Program-made: the position numbers and the translations under genes
Origin: Achromobacter deleyi
Lineage (GTDB): Bacteria > Pseudomonadota > Gammaproteobacteria > Burkholderiales > Burkholderiaceae_B
DNA length: 64,000 bases
NCBI RefSeq assembly: GCF_016127315.1
Contig: NZ_CP065997.1
Location: 3,410,001-3,474,000, forward strand
Direction of reading: 5' to 3'
Notes under the pieces: generated by a model
What the model was told of the DNA's origin: nothing
Databases searched by the model: none
The model's input: the letters and a program-made list of their open reading frames with translations, nothing else
Shown: positions 1-10,439 of the stretch, piece by piece
How the letters are laid out: each line of letters starts with the position of its first letter
Position numbering within the stretch: position 1 is the first letter of the stretch

Positions 1-1458
1 GCCGATACCTTCAACTATCGGATCGTGAGGCAGTTCGCGCTCATGACGGTGGTCTGGGGCATTGTCGGCATGGCTGTGGGCGTTTTTCTCGCCGCGCAGC
101 TGATTTGGCCTCAGTTGAATTTCGACACCGCCTGGCTCAGCTACGGCCGCCTGCGCCCGCTGCACACCAACGCCGTGATCTTCGCCTTCGGCGGCAGCGC
201 GCTGTTCGCGACCTCGTACTACGTGGTCCAGCGCACCTGTCAGGCCCGCCTTTTCTGTGACCGGCTGGCCGCGTTCACCTTCTGGGGCTGGCAGGCGGTC
301 ATCGTGGCCGCCGCCATCACCTTGCCGCTGGGCTACACCAGCAGCAAGGAATACGCCGAGCTGGAATGGCCGATCGACATCCTGATCACCCTGGTCTGGG
401 TGGCCTACGCCATCGTGTTCTTCGGCACCATCATCAAGCGTCGTTCCAAGCACATCTACGTGGCCAACTGGTTCTTCGGCTCGTACATCCTCACCATCGC
501 CATCCTGCACATCTTCAACAACATCGAGATGCCGGTGACGCTGTGGAAGTCGTACTCGGCCTACGCCGGGGTGCAGGACGCCATGGTGCAGTGGTGGTAC
601 GGCCACAACGCGGTCGGCTTCTTCCTGACCACCAGCTTCCTGGGCATGATGTATTACTTCGTGCCCAAGCAGGCCGGCCGTCCGATCTACTCGTACCGCC
701 TGTCCATCGTCCACTTCTGGGCGCTGGCCTTCACCTACATGTGGGCCGGTCCGCACCACCTGCTGTACACCTCGCTGCCCGACTGGACCCAGTCGCTGGG
801 CATGACGTTCTCGCTGATCCTGCTGGCGCCGTCGTGGGGCGGCATGATCAACGGCATCATGACGCTGCAGGGCGCCTGGTACAAGCTGCGCACCGATCCG
901 ATCCTGAAGTTCATGGTGACCGCGCTGTCGTTCTACGGCATGGCCACGTTCGAAGGCTCGATGATGTCGATCCGCACCGTGAACGCGCTGTCGCACTACA
1001 CCGACTGGACCATCGGCCACGTGCACTCCGGCGCGCTGGGCTGGGTCGCGATGATCTCGTTCGGCTCGCTCTACTACCTGATCCCGCGCCTGTATGGCCG
1101 CGAGAAGATGTACAGCGTCAAGGCCATCGAGCTGCACTTCTGGATCGCCACCATCGGCGTGGTGCTGTACATCGCCGCGATGTGGATCGCCGGGGTGCAG
1201 CAGGGCCTGATGTGGCGCGACACCGCCGCCGACGGCACGCTGGTCTACAGCTTCGTCGAGGAACTCAAGACGCGGGTGCCGTACTACCTGATCCGTCTGC
1301 TGGGCGGGGCGCTGTTCCTGTCGGGCGTGCTGGTCATGGCCTGGAACGTGTGGAAGACGGTGCGCGGCGCGCAGGCGGTCAACCCCGCCATCCCGCAGGA
1401 CGATCCCCACGCCACCCGCGCGCCGGCTGTCGCCGCGCCCGCGCCGGCCACCGTTTGA
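1..1458 (+). CDS. ccoN: cbb3-type cytochrome c oxidase subunit I (5' end cut by window)
   Basis: Catalytic heme-copper subunit of the cbb3 terminal oxidase, which reduces oxygen to water in the inner membrane under low oxygen. The reading frame is open from base 1, so the start lies outside the window; about 485 residues are visible. They are strongly hydrophobic (about 12 membrane segments) and carry the expected histidines: RPLHTN near the start, [26 protein letters not shown] and [10 protein letters not shown]. The GTG at 25 is internal and not a real start. The C-terminus is an Ala/Pro-rich tail. ccoO follows after 10 bases, so the two are in one operon. The call is near certain. Only the length of the missing N-terminus, probably a handful of residues, is unknown. 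Confidence 0.97.
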   Translation, partial: ADTFNYRIVRQFALMTVVWGIVGMAVGVFLAAQLIWPQLNFDTAWLSYGRLRPLHTNAVIFAFGGSALFATSYYVVQRTCQARLFCDRLAAFTFWGWQAVIVAAAITLPLGYTSSKEYAELEWPIDILITLVWVAYAIVFFGTIIKRRSKHIYVANWFFGSYILTIAILHIFNNIEMPVTLWKSYSAYAGVQDAMVQWWYGHNAVGFFLTTSFLGMMYYFVPKQAGRPIYSYRLSIVHFWALAFTYMWAGPHHLLYTSLPDWTQSLGMTFSLILLAPSWGGMINGIMTLQGAWYKLRTDPILKFMVTALSFYGMATFEGSMMSIRTVNALSHYTDWTIGHVHSGALGWVAMISFGSLYYLIPRLYGREKMYSVKAIELHFWIATIGVVLYIAAMWIAGVQQGLMWRDTAADGTLVYSFVEELKTRVPYYLIRLLGGALFLSGVLVMAWNVWKTVRGAQAVNPAIPQDDPHATRAPAVAAPAPATV

Positions 1459-1468
1459 CGAGGACATC

Positions 1469-2197
1469 ATGGCCAACAAGCAACAAGGCTTTTTTTCCCA
1501 CCAGACGCTCGAGAAGAACATCGGCTGGATGATCATCGCCAGCATCCTGGTGGTGTCCTTCGCCGGGCTGGTGCAGATCGTGCCGCTGTTCTTCCAGCAC
1601 AGCACCACGCAGCCGGTGGCGGGAGTCGAACCCTACAGCCCGCTGCGCCTGATGGGCCGCGACGTCTACATCCGCGAAGGCTGTGTCGGCTGCCACTCGC
1701 AGCAGGTGCGCCTGCTGGCCGCCGAAGTGCAGCGCTACGGCTCGTACTCGCTGGCCTCGGAGTCGGTATTCGACCACCCCTTCCTGTGGGGTTCCAAGCG
1801 CACCGGTCCCGACCTGGCGCGCGTGGGTGAACGCTATTCCGACGACTGGCACCGCATCCACCTGCGCAACCCGCGCAAGGTGGTGCCCGAGTCCAACATG
1901 CCCGCCTATCCGTGGCTGGAAAAGACCGTGATCACCGGCCAGAACGTCGAGCAGCGGATGCGCGCGCTGCGCGCCCTGGGCGTGCCGTACAGCGACGAGG
2001 AAATCGCCGCGGCGCCCAAGGCCATCGAGGGCAAGACCGAAGAGGACGCGCTGGTGGCCTACCTGCAAGGGCTGGGCGTCGGCGTGCGCAAGGCGCAGCA
2101 GGCGAAAAAGGCGGAAGAGGCCAAGAAGGCCGAAGAAGCCAGCAAGGCCGCGCAGCCGCCGGCCGCCGCCGCGCAACCCGCGGCCACCGGAGGCTGA
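1469..2197 (+). CDS. ccoO: cbb3-type cytochrome c oxidase subunit II
   Basis: Membrane-anchored monoheme cytochrome c subunit that passes electrons to CcoN. 242 residues. One N-terminal membrane anchor (about residues 18-42) is followed by a periplasmic domain with the heme c site CVGCH at residues 72-76 and the usual [17 protein letters not shown] context. A GAGGA ribosome site sits 4 bases before the ATG. The last 40 residues are an unusual Lys/Glu/Ala-rich run with repeated KKAEEA units, probably a flexible or helical tail that is not part of the core fold. The stop overlaps the ribosome site of ccoQ, so translation is probably coupled. Confidence 0.97.
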   Translation: MANKQQGFFSHQTLEKNIGWMIIASILVVSFAGLVQIVPLFFQHSTTQPVAGVEPYSPLRLMGRDVYIREGCVGCHSQQVRLLAAEVQRYGSYSLASESVFDHPFLWGSKRTGPDLARVGERYSDDWHRIHLRNPRKVVPESNMPAYPWLEKTVITGQNVEQRMRALRALGVPYSDEEIAAAPKAIEGKTEEDALVAYLQGLGVGVRKAQQAKKAEEAKKAEEASKAAQPPAAAAQPAATGG

Positions 2198-2199
2198 CC

Positions 2200-2373
2200 A
2201 TGGCCCTGCTGAGCGCAATCGTCACCGCCATCTCGATGGCAACCTTTTTCGGCATCGTCTGGTGGGCCTGCTCGCGCGGCCGCCAGCATGCCAACAGCGA
2301 ATCGGCCATGTTGCCGTTCGCGCTGCCCGATGAGTTCGGGCCGGCACAACAAGATGGAGCGGATCGGTCATGA
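2200..2373 (+). CDS. ccoQ: cbb3-type oxidase subunit CcoQ (FixQ-like)
   Basis: A 57-residue protein with a single membrane segment (about residues 5-24, with IVTAISMATFFGIVWW) and a short polar cytoplasmic tail, as expected for CcoQ/FixQ, the small non-catalytic subunit that stabilises the cbb3 complex. GGAGG at 2189-2193 lies 6 bases before the ATG and overlaps the ccoO stop. Its own stop overlaps the ATG of ccoP (ATGA). Identification rests on size, topology and the invariant position between ccoO and ccoP. The sequence is too short for more motif evidence. Confidence 0.9.
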   Translation: MALLSAIVTAISMATFFGIVWWACSRGRQHANSESAMLPFALPDEFGPAQQDGADRS

Positions 2374-3320
2374 GCGATTTCGTCAATGGCTTCTGGGGGT
2401 ATTTCATCTCGATCGTCGCGGTCGGCGGCGTGGTCTGGTGTGTGTGGCTGCTGTACACGCAGCGCCGCTGGCTCAGCACCAAGCCGGCCAACGGCCAGGT
2501 CGAGGACACCGGCCACGTCTGGGACGGCGACCTCACGGAACTGAACAACCCGGTGCCCGGCTGGTGGACCTGGATGTACCTGCTGGCCTGCGCCTTCGCG
2601 CTCGGCTACCTGTTCTTCATGCCCGGCCTGGGGTCGTACAAGGGCCAGCTGGGCTACAGCAGCGCCGACGAAGTGGCGCAGCAACAGGCCAGGATGGCCG
2701 CGGCCGTGCGCCCGATCTACGCGCGCTTCGAGACCATGACCGTGCCGCAGATCGCGGCGGACGCGGGCGCCCGTGAAATCGGCCAGCGCCTGTTCCTGAA
2801 CACCTGCGCGCAGTGCCATGGCTCCGACGCCAAGGGCGGCCCGAGCTTTCCCAACCTGACCGACGGCGACTGGCTGCACGGCGGCTCGCCCGAAGCCATC
2901 ATGCAGACCATCACCAATGGCCGCATCGGCATGATGCCGCCCTGGAAATCGGCCATCGATCCCAAGACCGCCGGCGACATCGCGCAGTACGTGCGTTCAC
3001 TGTCGGGCCTGACGGCCGATCCGGTGCGGGTGTTCCGCGGCCAGCGCGAGTTCGCCAACTTCTGCGTGGCCTGTCACGGTGTCGACGGCAAGGGCAACCA
3101 GGCGCTGGGCGCGCCCAACCTGACGGACGACGTCTGGCTCTACGGCAGTTCGGAAGCCACCATCGTCAAGACGATCCTGGACGGCCGCGACAACCGCATG
3201 CCGGCGCATGGCGACATCCTCAGCCCGGAACAGATCAAGATCCTGACCGCCTGGGTCTGGGGCCTGTCCAACAAGCCGGATGCGCAACAACCGGCCACGG
3301 CCGCCGCCTCGGCCAAGTAG
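2370..3320 (+). CDS. ccoP: cbb3-type cytochrome c oxidase subunit III, diheme
   Basis: Diheme cytochrome c subunit that takes electrons from soluble cytochrome c or the bc1 complex. 316 residues. Two N-terminal hydrophobic segments (about residues 8-28 and 66-84) flank the loop containing DLTELNNPVPGWW, a CcoP/FixP hallmark. Two heme c sites are visible: CAQCH at 146-150 and CVACH at 232-236, each followed by a methionine-containing distal ligand region (GMMPPW and NRMPAHG). The start codon overlaps the ccoQ stop by four bases. The C-terminus is a short Ala/Gln-rich tail. Confidence 0.97.
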   Translation: MSDFVNGFWGYFISIVAVGGVVWCVWLLYTQRRWLSTKPANGQVEDTGHVWDGDLTELNNPVPGWWTWMYLLACAFALGYLFFMPGLGSYKGQLGYSSADEVAQQQARMAAAVRPIYARFETMTVPQIAADAGAREIGQRLFLNTCAQCHGSDAKGGPSFPNLTDGDWLHGGSPEAIMQTITNGRIGMMPPWKSAIDPKTAGDIAQYVRSLSGLTADPVRVFRGQREFANFCVACHGVDGKGNQALGAPNLTDDVWLYGSSEATIVKTILDGRDNRMPAHGDILSPEQIKILTAWVWGLSNKPDAQQPATAAASAK

Positions 3321-3394
3321 GCATCGCCACATAGGTGGGGGCGCGCCGCGACGGCAGCCCCCATATCACATGGACTTACCGCACGGAGCAGCAC

Positions 3395-4885
<1,491 letters not shown>

Positions 4886-4906
4886 TTCGGGAAAAGGATG
4901 CCGACG

Positions 4907-5134
4907 ATGACTACTGCCCATGCTGCCGCGCCGATGATGGTGAAACCCTGGTACCGCGAGTTCTGGCCCTGGTTCCTGATGGCCGGGCCGTTCCTGGCGG
5001 TGATCGGCTGTTCGATCACCATCTACCTGGCTTATACCCAGTTCGGCGACCAGCCGATCCAGGAAGGCGTGGTCAAGCGCGGCCTGGTGATCGAGCAGGC
5101 GGACACGCCGCCGGCCGCGAGCGGCGTTCGTTGA
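4907..5134 (+). CDS. short FixH-like membrane protein
   Basis: 75 residues from the ATG at 4907; AAGG at 4894-4897 gives a 9-base spacing, whereas the in-frame ATG at 4898 touches it. PWYREFWPWFLMAGP followed by a single membrane segment is the N-terminal signature of FixH/CcoH, which helps insert copper or stabilise cbb3. The protein stops soon after the membrane segment, so the periplasmic Ig-like domain of longer FixH (about 150-170 residues) is absent. This may be a lineage-specific short form. No frameshift remnant is visible downstream. It lies 21 bases after ccoG, consistent with the cco operon. Confidence 0.75.
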   Translation: MTTAHAAAPMMVKPWYREFWPWFLMAGPFLAVIGCSITIYLAYTQFGDQPIQEGVVKRGLVIEQADTPPAASGVR

Positions 5135-5153
5135 TGAGTTCCGGAGGCACGCC

Positions 5154-5390
5154 ATGGGGTTGAGGTCGTTGATGTGGATACTGTGGCCGTCGTTCCTGGC
5201 GGCGGCCGTGGGCAGCGCGATTGTCTTTGCCCTGATCGATCCGCTGGATGTGGCGGTGTTCGGGTATGTGCCGACGGGGCGGGTGGGGTTCTATACGGTG
5301 TCGTTCTTCCTGCTTTGGGGGATGGCGGGGGCGTCGAGTGCGTTGACGGCCTGCTTGATGCCCAAGGTCGAGGAAGACCCGGATCTCTAG
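5154..5390 (+). CDS. hypothetical two-helix membrane protein of the cco operon
   Basis: 78 residues with two hydrophobic helices (about residues 8-26 and 43-66) joined by a short loop containing FGYVPTGRVGFYT. GGAGG at 5142-5146 precedes the ATG by 7 bases. It is the last gene before the strong terminator at 5427-5464, 19 bases after the FixH-like gene, so it is very likely co-transcribed with the oxidase. I do not recognise a named family. It is not CcoS, which is shorter and single-pass. A role in cbb3 assembly or stability is inferred only from position. Confidence 0.7.
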   Translation: MGLRSLMWILWPSFLAAAVGSAIVFALIDPLDVAVFGYVPTGRVGFYTVSFFLLWGMAGASSALTACLMPKVEEDPDL

Positions 5391-5426
5391 GCTTCGCGGC
5401 GCTGCCGAGCGCATTCACGGCATCGC

Positions 5427-5464
5427 GCAACAAAAAACCGGCTTCGCGGCCGGTTTTTTGTTGC
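5427..5464. terminator. bidirectional intrinsic terminator, cco operon / pldA
   Basis: A near-perfect palindrome with the core AACCGGC-TTCG-CGGCCGG is flanked by A-tract and T-tract (GCAACAAAAAA before, TTTTTTGTTGC after). It gives a stem plus U-run on both strands. It sits 37 bases after the last cco gene and 34 bases after the stop of the convergent pldA gene, so it can end both transcripts. Confidence 0.93.
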
Positions 5465-5497
5465 GGGATCCATGCGCCCGTAGCGCCGGTGGCCTTC

Positions 5498-6781
5498 TCA
5501 GGGCACCAGCGACAAGCCGATGCGGAACTGCGATTCGTTGCGCTGGTTGTAGCCCAGCAGCGTTTCGCCGTAGCCGTTGAAGTACTGCAGGTGCAGGTAG
5601 CCGTTCATGTTCAGCCAGGTGCGCTGCAGCGGCCAGGCGAAATCGAGCTGGGTGGTGCGGCGGCGCTGGTCGCCCTGGCGGTACATGGCCGAGACCACCG
5701 CGCCGTTGTCCTGCGCCCAGCGCAGGTTCCAGTCGACGCGGCCGGCGTAGTCGGCGTAGTCGGAGTTCTCGCTGGCCACGCCGAAATAGGCCTTGACCTT
5801 GGGCGCGAAGGTCAGGGTGCTGCCGCCGTCGAAGCGGTAGTTGAACTGCGGCTGGATATAAGCGTCGTTGACCGAGCGCGAGTCGTCGCCGGCCTTGCCG
5901 TTGGAGTTGTGTTCGACGCCGGTGTTCAGCCCCAGGCGCCAGCTCTGGTTTTCCGACTGCCACATGTTGTCCGACAGCCAGAACAGGCTGGGGTTGAAGG
6001 TGGTGTCGATGAAGGGCATGGAATCGCCTTGCAGGTCCCACAGCGAGGTCTGGGTATAGCCCAGGTAGAAATTCTCGCCCCAGGTGGCAGGGCGGTTGCC
6101 GGACGGGCTGAACAGGCGGTACTTGGCGCTGATCTGGAAGCGCGCGGTGGTCTGGCCGCGGGTGCCGATGTCGAAGTACACCGGCTTGTATTCCGAGATC
6201 GCGCTGCGGAAATGATCGAAGGCCGATTGCTGGTAGCTCGAGACGGCCACGGTGTCTGGCGCCGGGCCGCCTTCGGGCGACGCGCCGGCCGCGGCCACCG
6301 CGGCCGGCGGCACGGGCTGGCCGGTGCGCGGGTCGACCACCGGGCCGGGCGCGGGCGTGCTGGCCAGCGTGCCGCTGTCGCGGCCGGTGGCGTCCAGCGC
6401 CATCATGGCCGGCTGGCCCTCGATCGACACCGCCTGCAGGCCGCGCGCGCTGGCGGGCACTTCCGCGCTCCAGGCCATCCGCGCGAAATTGTTGACCGGC
6501 ACGCTGTAGTTGGCCTTGCCGCCTTGCAGCTTGGCCAGGCTGCGCACGATCTGGCCGTCCTGGCCGCGCCATTGCAGCACCAGTTCGGGCGGGGCCTCCC
6601 AGGTGGCGCGGGCATTGCCTTCGTTGAAGTACACCGCTTCGATGGTGACGGTGTCGCCGGGCGCGGCCGATGGCCGGTCGAGCCGATACGACACGCCGGC
6701 GGCGGCGGTGCCGGCCAGGCCCAGCGCCAGGGCGGCGGTCAGGGTGCGCAGGGGAAGGGCGATGCGTCGGGACGAAGTCAT
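5498..6781 (-). CDS. pldA: outer membrane phospholipase A (OMPLA)
   Basis: Outer-membrane beta-barrel phospholipase that hydrolyses phospholipids mislocalised to the outer leaflet. 427 residues from the ATG at 6781, which begins a clear Sec signal peptide (TSSRRIALP then a hydrophobic core ending AGTAAAG). The C-terminal half carries the active-site motif VEHNSNGKAGDDSRSVND, matching the family HxSNG...SRSxN catalytic His/Ser/Asn region, and ends in alternating barrel strands. It is longer than E. coli PldA (about 290 residues) because of an extra N-terminal domain of about 160 residues. No ribosome site is obvious. A start further upstream in the frame would give a Pro/Arg-rich leader with no signal peptide. 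Confidence 0.9.
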   Translation of the reverse strand: MTSSRRIALPLRTLTAALALGLAGTAAAGVSYRLDRPSAAPGDTVTIEAVYFNEGNARATWEAPPELVLQWRGQDGQIVRSLAKLQGGKANYSVPVNNFARMAWSAEVPASARGLQAVSIEGQPAMMALDATGRDSGTLASTPAPGPVVDPRTGQPVPPAAVAAAGASPEGGPAPDTVAVSSYQQSAFDHFRSAISEYKPVYFDIGTRGQTTARFQISAKYRLFSPSGNRPATWGENFYLGYTQTSLWDLQGDSMPFIDTTFNPSLFWLSDNMWQSENQSWRLGLNTGVEHNSNGKAGDDSRSVNDAYIQPQFNYRFDGGSTLTFAPKVKAYFGVASENSDYADYAGRVDWNLRWAQDNGAVVSAMYRQGDQRRRTTQLDFAWPLQRTWLNMNGYLHLQYFNGYGETLLGYNQRNESQFRIGLSLVP

Positions 6782-6968
6782 GGGAGGCGGGTGGTATCTG
6801 TGACGCTGCAATGTAGCATCGGCCCGGCCTACATTTTGTAAGTCGGGCTTATCGGATGTAGGACTTGCAACATGGGGGCGGTAGCGTGGACGCGCCGCCG
6901 GCTGCGTCCGGCGTGAGTGGCGCGCGCGCCAGCGCCAGGCCGCGGGCCGATATCGGCGCCCCGCATGG

Positions 6969-7010
6969 CACGAGGCCCCGCGCATCATCGGCGATGCGCG
7001 GGGCCTCGTG
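6969..7010. terminator. 18-bp perfect hairpin downstream of amaB
   Basis: Perfect inverted repeat of 18 bases (CACGAGGCCCCGCGCATC and its complement) with a 6-base loop. It starts 17 bases past the stop of the leftward dehydrogenase gene. It lacks a clean U-run on that strand, so it may act as a Rho-aided terminator or as an RNA 3'-end stabiliser. The rest of 6782-7026 shows nothing else. Confidence 0.6.
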
Positions 7011-7026
7011 CGGTAGGGTTTTCGGC

Positions 7027-8529
7027 TTATTCGCCGAACTTGATGCCCTGCGCCAGCGGCAGGTTGCGCGAGTAGTTGATGGTGTTGGTGGCGCGGCGCA
7101 TGTAGTTGCGCCAGGAATCCGAGCCCGATTCGCGGCCGCCGCCGGTTTCCTTTTCACCGCCGAAGGCGCCGCCGATCTCGGCGCCCGATGTGCCGATGTT
7201 GACGTTGGCGATGCCGCAGTCCGAGCCCGAGGCCGACAGGAAGGTCTCGGCCTCGCGCAGGTCGTTGGTGAAGATGGCCGACGACAGGCCTTGCGGCACG
7301 CCGTTCTGCAGCGCCAGCGCCTGGTTGAAGTCGCTGTAGCGCATCACGTACAGGATCGGCGCGAAGGTCTCGTGGCAGACCACGTCGGTCTGGCCGGGCA
7401 TCTCGGCGATGGCGGGGCGCACGTACCAGGCGTCCGGGTACTGGTCGGCCAGCACGCGTTCGCCGCCCGTGACCTTGCCGCCCTGTTCGCCGGCGGCCTT
7501 GAGCGCGGCCTGCATGGCGTCGAACGAGGCGCGGTCGATCAGCGGGCCGACCAGGTTCTTGCCGTCCAGCGGGTTGCCGATGGGGGCGCTGGCGTAGGCT
7601 TTGTGCAGGCGCTGCAGCAAGTCGTCGGCCACGCTTTCGTGCACGATCAGGCGGCGCGTGGTGGTGCAGCGCTGGCCGGCGGTGCCGATGGCGCCGAAGA
7701 CGATGCCGCGCGCGGCCATGTCGAGGTCGGCGGTGGGGCCGACGATGATGGCGTTGTTGCCGCCCAGTTCCAGCAGCACGCGGCCGAAGCGCTGCGCCAC
7801 GCGCGGGCCGACCTGGCGGCCCATGCGGGTCGAGCCGGTGGCCGACACCAGCGCCACCGCGTGCGAATCCACCAGCGCCTCGCCGATGTCGCGGCCGCCG
7901 ATCAGCACTTCGGACAGGCCGGCCGGCGCGTCGCCGAAGCGCTGCACTGCCTGCGCGAACAGCGCCTGGCAGGCCAGCGCGGTCAGCGGCGTCTTTTCCG
8001 ACGGCTTCCAGACCACGGCGTTGCCGCACACCAGCGCCAGCGCGGCGTTCCAGGACCACACCGCCACCGGGAAGTTGAAGGCGCTGATGACGCCCACCAC
8101 GCCCAGCGGATGCCAGGTTTCCATCATGCGGTGGCCGGGACGCTCGGACGCGATGGTCAGGCCGTACAGCTGGCGCGACAGGCCCACGGCGAAGTCGCAG
8201 ATGTCGATCATTTCCTGGACCTCGCCTTCGCCCTCGGCCACGATCTTGCCGGCTTCCAGGCTGACCAGGCGGCCCAGCTCGCGCTTGTGCTGGCGCAGCG
8301 TTTCGCCGAACAGGCGCAGCAGTTCGCCGCGGCGCGGCGCCGGCACGTCGCGCCAGGCCAGGCTGGCCTGGCGGGCGCGGGTGATGGCCGCATGGGCCTG
8401 CGCCACCGTGTGCTCGTGGACCTGGGCCAGCTCGGCGCCGTCGATCGGGCTGCGGGCGACGAGCGTGCCGCCGGTCAGGGTCGCGGGGGTGAGGCCGAGT
8501 GCGCGCAGGATGTCTTGGGGCGTGTCCAT
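7027..8529 (-). CDS. amaB: L-piperidine-6-carboxylate / aminoadipate semialdehyde dehydrogenase (ALDH7)
   Basis: NAD-dependent aldehyde dehydrogenase. 500 residues of the antiquitin (ALDH7) subfamily, which oxidises 2-aminoadipate semialdehyde, in equilibrium with piperideine-6-carboxylate, to 2-aminoadipate in lysine and pipecolate breakdown. Visible features are ISAFNFPVAVWSWN in the cofactor fold, the general-base Glu254 in LLELGGNN and the catalytic Cys288 in GTAGQRCTTTRR, the latter two arranged as in ALDH7. The C-terminal FGGEKETGGGRESGSDSW is also family-typical. It is divergent from an amino-acid ABC importer plus FAD oxidase operon, which fits the pipecolate pathway. The substrate is inferred; another omega-amino aldehyde is possible. 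Confidence 0.85.
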   Translation of the reverse strand: MDTPQDILRALGLTPATLTGGTLVARSPIDGAELAQVHEHTVAQAHAAITRARQASLAWRDVPAPRRGELLRLFGETLRQHKRELGRLVSLEAGKIVAEGEGEVQEMIDICDFAVGLSRQLYGLTIASERPGHRMMETWHPLGVVGVISAFNFPVAVWSWNAALALVCGNAVVWKPSEKTPLTALACQALFAQAVQRFGDAPAGLSEVLIGGRDIGEALVDSHAVALVSATGSTRMGRQVGPRVAQRFGRVLLELGGNNAIIVGPTADLDMAARGIVFGAIGTAGQRCTTTRRLIVHESVADDLLQRLHKAYASAPIGNPLDGKNLVGPLIDRASFDAMQAALKAAGEQGGKVTGGERVLADQYPDAWYVRPAIAEMPGQTDVVCHETFAPILYVMRYSDFNQALALQNGVPQGLSSAIFTNDLREAETFLSASGSDCGIANVNIGTSGAEIGGAFGGEKETGGGRESGSDSWRNYMRRATNTINYSRNLPLAQGIKFGE

Positions 8530-8657
8530 ACCGGTTCCTTGGAGATGCCGGCGAAGGGGCGAGCCTTCGCTTAAGGGTTATGCCTAAGTGGCGATTCTGG
8601 AAATAAATTTACTATACGAAACTCCAGCGTGAAATGCGAAACCTTTTTTTGAAGGCG
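8530..8657. promoter_or_regulatory. divergent promoter region, amaB / ABC importer
   Basis: The 128 bases between two divergent genes change from GC-rich to AT-rich around 8570-8625 (GGAAATAAATTTACTATACG). An imperfect inverted repeat TTAAGGGTTATGCCTAA lies at 8571-8587. This is the likely place for both promoters and for the XRE-cupin regulator encoded at the end of the rightward operon. No -35/-10 pair with good spacing could be fixed by eye. Confidence 0.45.
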
Positions 8658-9413
8658 ATGCGCGTGTCAGAACCCCTGCTGCTAGTCGAGTCGGTCACCA
8701 AGACCTACCAGCGCGAAGGCCAGCCCGATCATCTGGCGCTGGCGGGCATCGACTGCCGCCTGGACCGTGGCGAGGTGCTGGTGGTGGTGGGGCCGTCGGG
8801 CTCGGGCAAGAGCACCTTCCTGCGCACCTTGAACGGCCTGGAGCGCATCGACAGCGGCACCATCCGGGTCGACGGCGTGTCGCTGACCGACCCGGCCACC
8901 GACGTCAACCGCTGGCGCACCGACGTCGGCATGGTGTTCCAGCACTTCAACCTGTTCCAGCACCGCACCGCGCTCGATAACGTGGCCTTGCCGCAGCGCG
9001 TGGTGCGCGGCCGCGACCGGGCCCAGGCCGAGCGTTACGCCCGGGAACTGCTGGACCGGGTCGGCATGGCCGACTTCGGCGCGCGCTATCCCAGCCAGTT
9101 GTCCGGCGGCCAGCAGCAGCGCGTGGCGATCGCCCGCGCCCTGGCGATGGACCCCAAGCTGATGCTGTTCGACGAAGCCACCTCGGCGCTCGATCCGGAG
9201 ACCGTCTGCGGCATCCTGGAGCTGATGCACGCCCTGGCGCGCGACGGCATGACCATGGCGGTGGTGACGCACGAGATGGGCTTCGCCCGCGACGTGGGCG
9301 ACCGCGCGCTGTTTATGGACGCCGGCCGCATCGTCGAGTCCGGCACCCCGGCCGAGGTCTTCGGCCAGCCGAAAGAGGCGCGTACCCGCGCCTTCCTGGA
9401 AAAGATTCTGTAG
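8658..9413 (+). CDS. polar amino-acid ABC transporter ATP-binding protein
   Basis: Cytoplasmic ATPase of a GlnQ/HisP-type importer, about 251 residues. It has Walker [10 protein letters not shown], the Q-loop in [10 protein letters not shown], signature LSGGQQQR, Walker [15 protein letters not shown] and the H-loop VVTHEMGFA. The start is uncertain: GAAGG at 8651-8655 is only 2 bases from the ATG at 8658 but an ideal 8 bases from the GTG at 8664, so translation may begin at that GTG. An ATG at 8634 would add a short unconserved leader. It is the first gene of a rightward operon with a binding protein and two permeases. Family certain, substrate inferred from context (pipecolate or related). 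Confidence 0.93.
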   Translation: MRVSEPLLLVESVTKTYQREGQPDHLALAGIDCRLDRGEVLVVVGPSGSGKSTFLRTLNGLERIDSGTIRVDGVSLTDPATDVNRWRTDVGMVFQHFNLFQHRTALDNVALPQRVVRGRDRAQAERYARELLDRVGMADFGARYPSQLSGGQQQRVAIARALAMDPKLMLFDEATSALDPETVCGILELMHALARDGMTMAVVTHEMGFARDVGDRALFMDAGRIVESGTPAEVFGQPKEARTRAFLEKIL

Positions 9414-9454
9414 CGGGCCGGCGGCGCCGGGCTCGCGTGGCCGTTCGTATCTAC

Positions 9455-9520
9455 GCATCACGCAGTCTTCGCTTCACGCAGCACGCCGCATCCGCATCAC
9501 GCAGCAATCGCAGTACGCAG
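9455..9520. repeat. degenerate short direct repeats (CACGCAG)
   Basis: GCATCACGCAG occurs at 9455-9465 and 9494-9504, with further CACGCAG at 9475-9481 and TACGCAG at 9514-9520. They sit in the 197-base gap between the ATPase and the binding-protein gene, which otherwise shows nothing. They may be a decayed tandem repeat or an mRNA processing region. Confidence 0.5.
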
Positions 9521-9610
9521 CAAGCAGGGCCGGCCCGGCCTGACCGGGCGCCGCCGGCATCAGGTGTACGCCCGGAACGACACACGTCATCCATCTTGAA
9601 GGGGAAGCAA

Positions 9611-10402
9611 ATGCTGAAAATCAAACAATGGCTGGGCGCCGCCGGCGTCGCGCTGGCCGTGGCCGCGATCGCCCAGCCGGCCCGCGCCGACGAGCTGTCG
9701 GACATCATCAAGCGTGGCGAACTGCGGGTGGCGGTGCAGACCTCCGGCCCGCTGATGAGCTTCATGGACAAGAGCGGCAAGCGTACCGGCCTGGCAGTCG
9801 AGGTGGCCAGGCGCATGGCCGACGACCTGGGCGTCAAGCTGGTGCTGCAGGACTATGAGTGGAAGGGCCTGATCCCGGCCCTGCTGTCCGGCAAGGCCGA
9901 CATGGTGGCCGCCGACATGACGCCGACGCCGGCGCGCGCCGCCCAGGTGCTGTTCTCGGCGCCGATGTTCTACGCCGACACCGTCGCCGTGGTGCCCAAG
10001 GACTCGCCCTACAAGTCGTACGCGGAACTGGACAAGGACGGCGTGACCGTCGGCGCGCTGGGCGCCAGCACCTATGCCGAGGTCGGCAAGAAGATGCTGC
10101 CCAGGGCCACGCTCAAGGAGTTCTCCGGCGGCAGCGCGCCGGTCGGCCAGGCGCTGTCCACCGGCCGCCTGGACGCCGGCATCATGTCGCTCTCCACCGC
10201 CAACCAGTTCCTGGTCGACTTCGGCAACCTGCGGGTGCTGGACGGCGTCATGGTGCGCGAGCCGCTGGCCTTCGCCGTCGGCCCCAACGCCTTCCGCCTG
10301 AAGTTCTGGCTCGACAACTGGCAGACGCTCAAGACCGCCGACAACACGCTGCCCGAGCAGATCAAGTACTGGTATTCGACCGACTGGAAGAAAGACCACT
10401 GA
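9611..10402 (+). CDS. amino-acid ABC transporter periplasmic binding protein
   Basis: Solute-binding protein family 3, 263 residues. The ATG at 9611 is preceded by AAGGGGAAG and starts a clear Sec signal peptide (KIKQWLGAAG ... AQPARADE, cleavage after ARA). The mature start DELSDIIKRGELRVAVQ is typical of the family, as are VEVARRMADDLGVKLVL and IPALLSGKADMVAADMTPTPARA. Longer upstream frames are Arg/Ser-rich and not believable. It captures a polar amino or imino acid in the periplasm and delivers it to the two permeases that follow. Next to a pipecolate-type oxidase, pipecolate is the best guess. Confidence 0.93.
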   Translation: MLKIKQWLGAAGVALAVAAIAQPARADELSDIIKRGELRVAVQTSGPLMSFMDKSGKRTGLAVEVARRMADDLGVKLVLQDYEWKGLIPALLSGKADMVAADMTPTPARAAQVLFSAPMFYADTVAVVPKDSPYKSYAELDKDGVTVGALGASTYAEVGKKMLPRATLKEFSGGSAPVGQALSTGRLDAGIMSLSTANQFLVDFGNLRVLDGVMVREPLAFAVGPNAFRLKFWLDNWQTLKTADNTLPEQIKYWYSTDWKKDH

Positions 10403-10439
10403 TCGCGCGCCTTTCCCACCACTGACCGACAGGACCTGA

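Noticed and set aside
1..1458. GTG at 25 as the ccoN start
   Set aside because: The frame is open to base 1 and the preceding codons read as conserved ccoN sequence, so the true start is outside the window.
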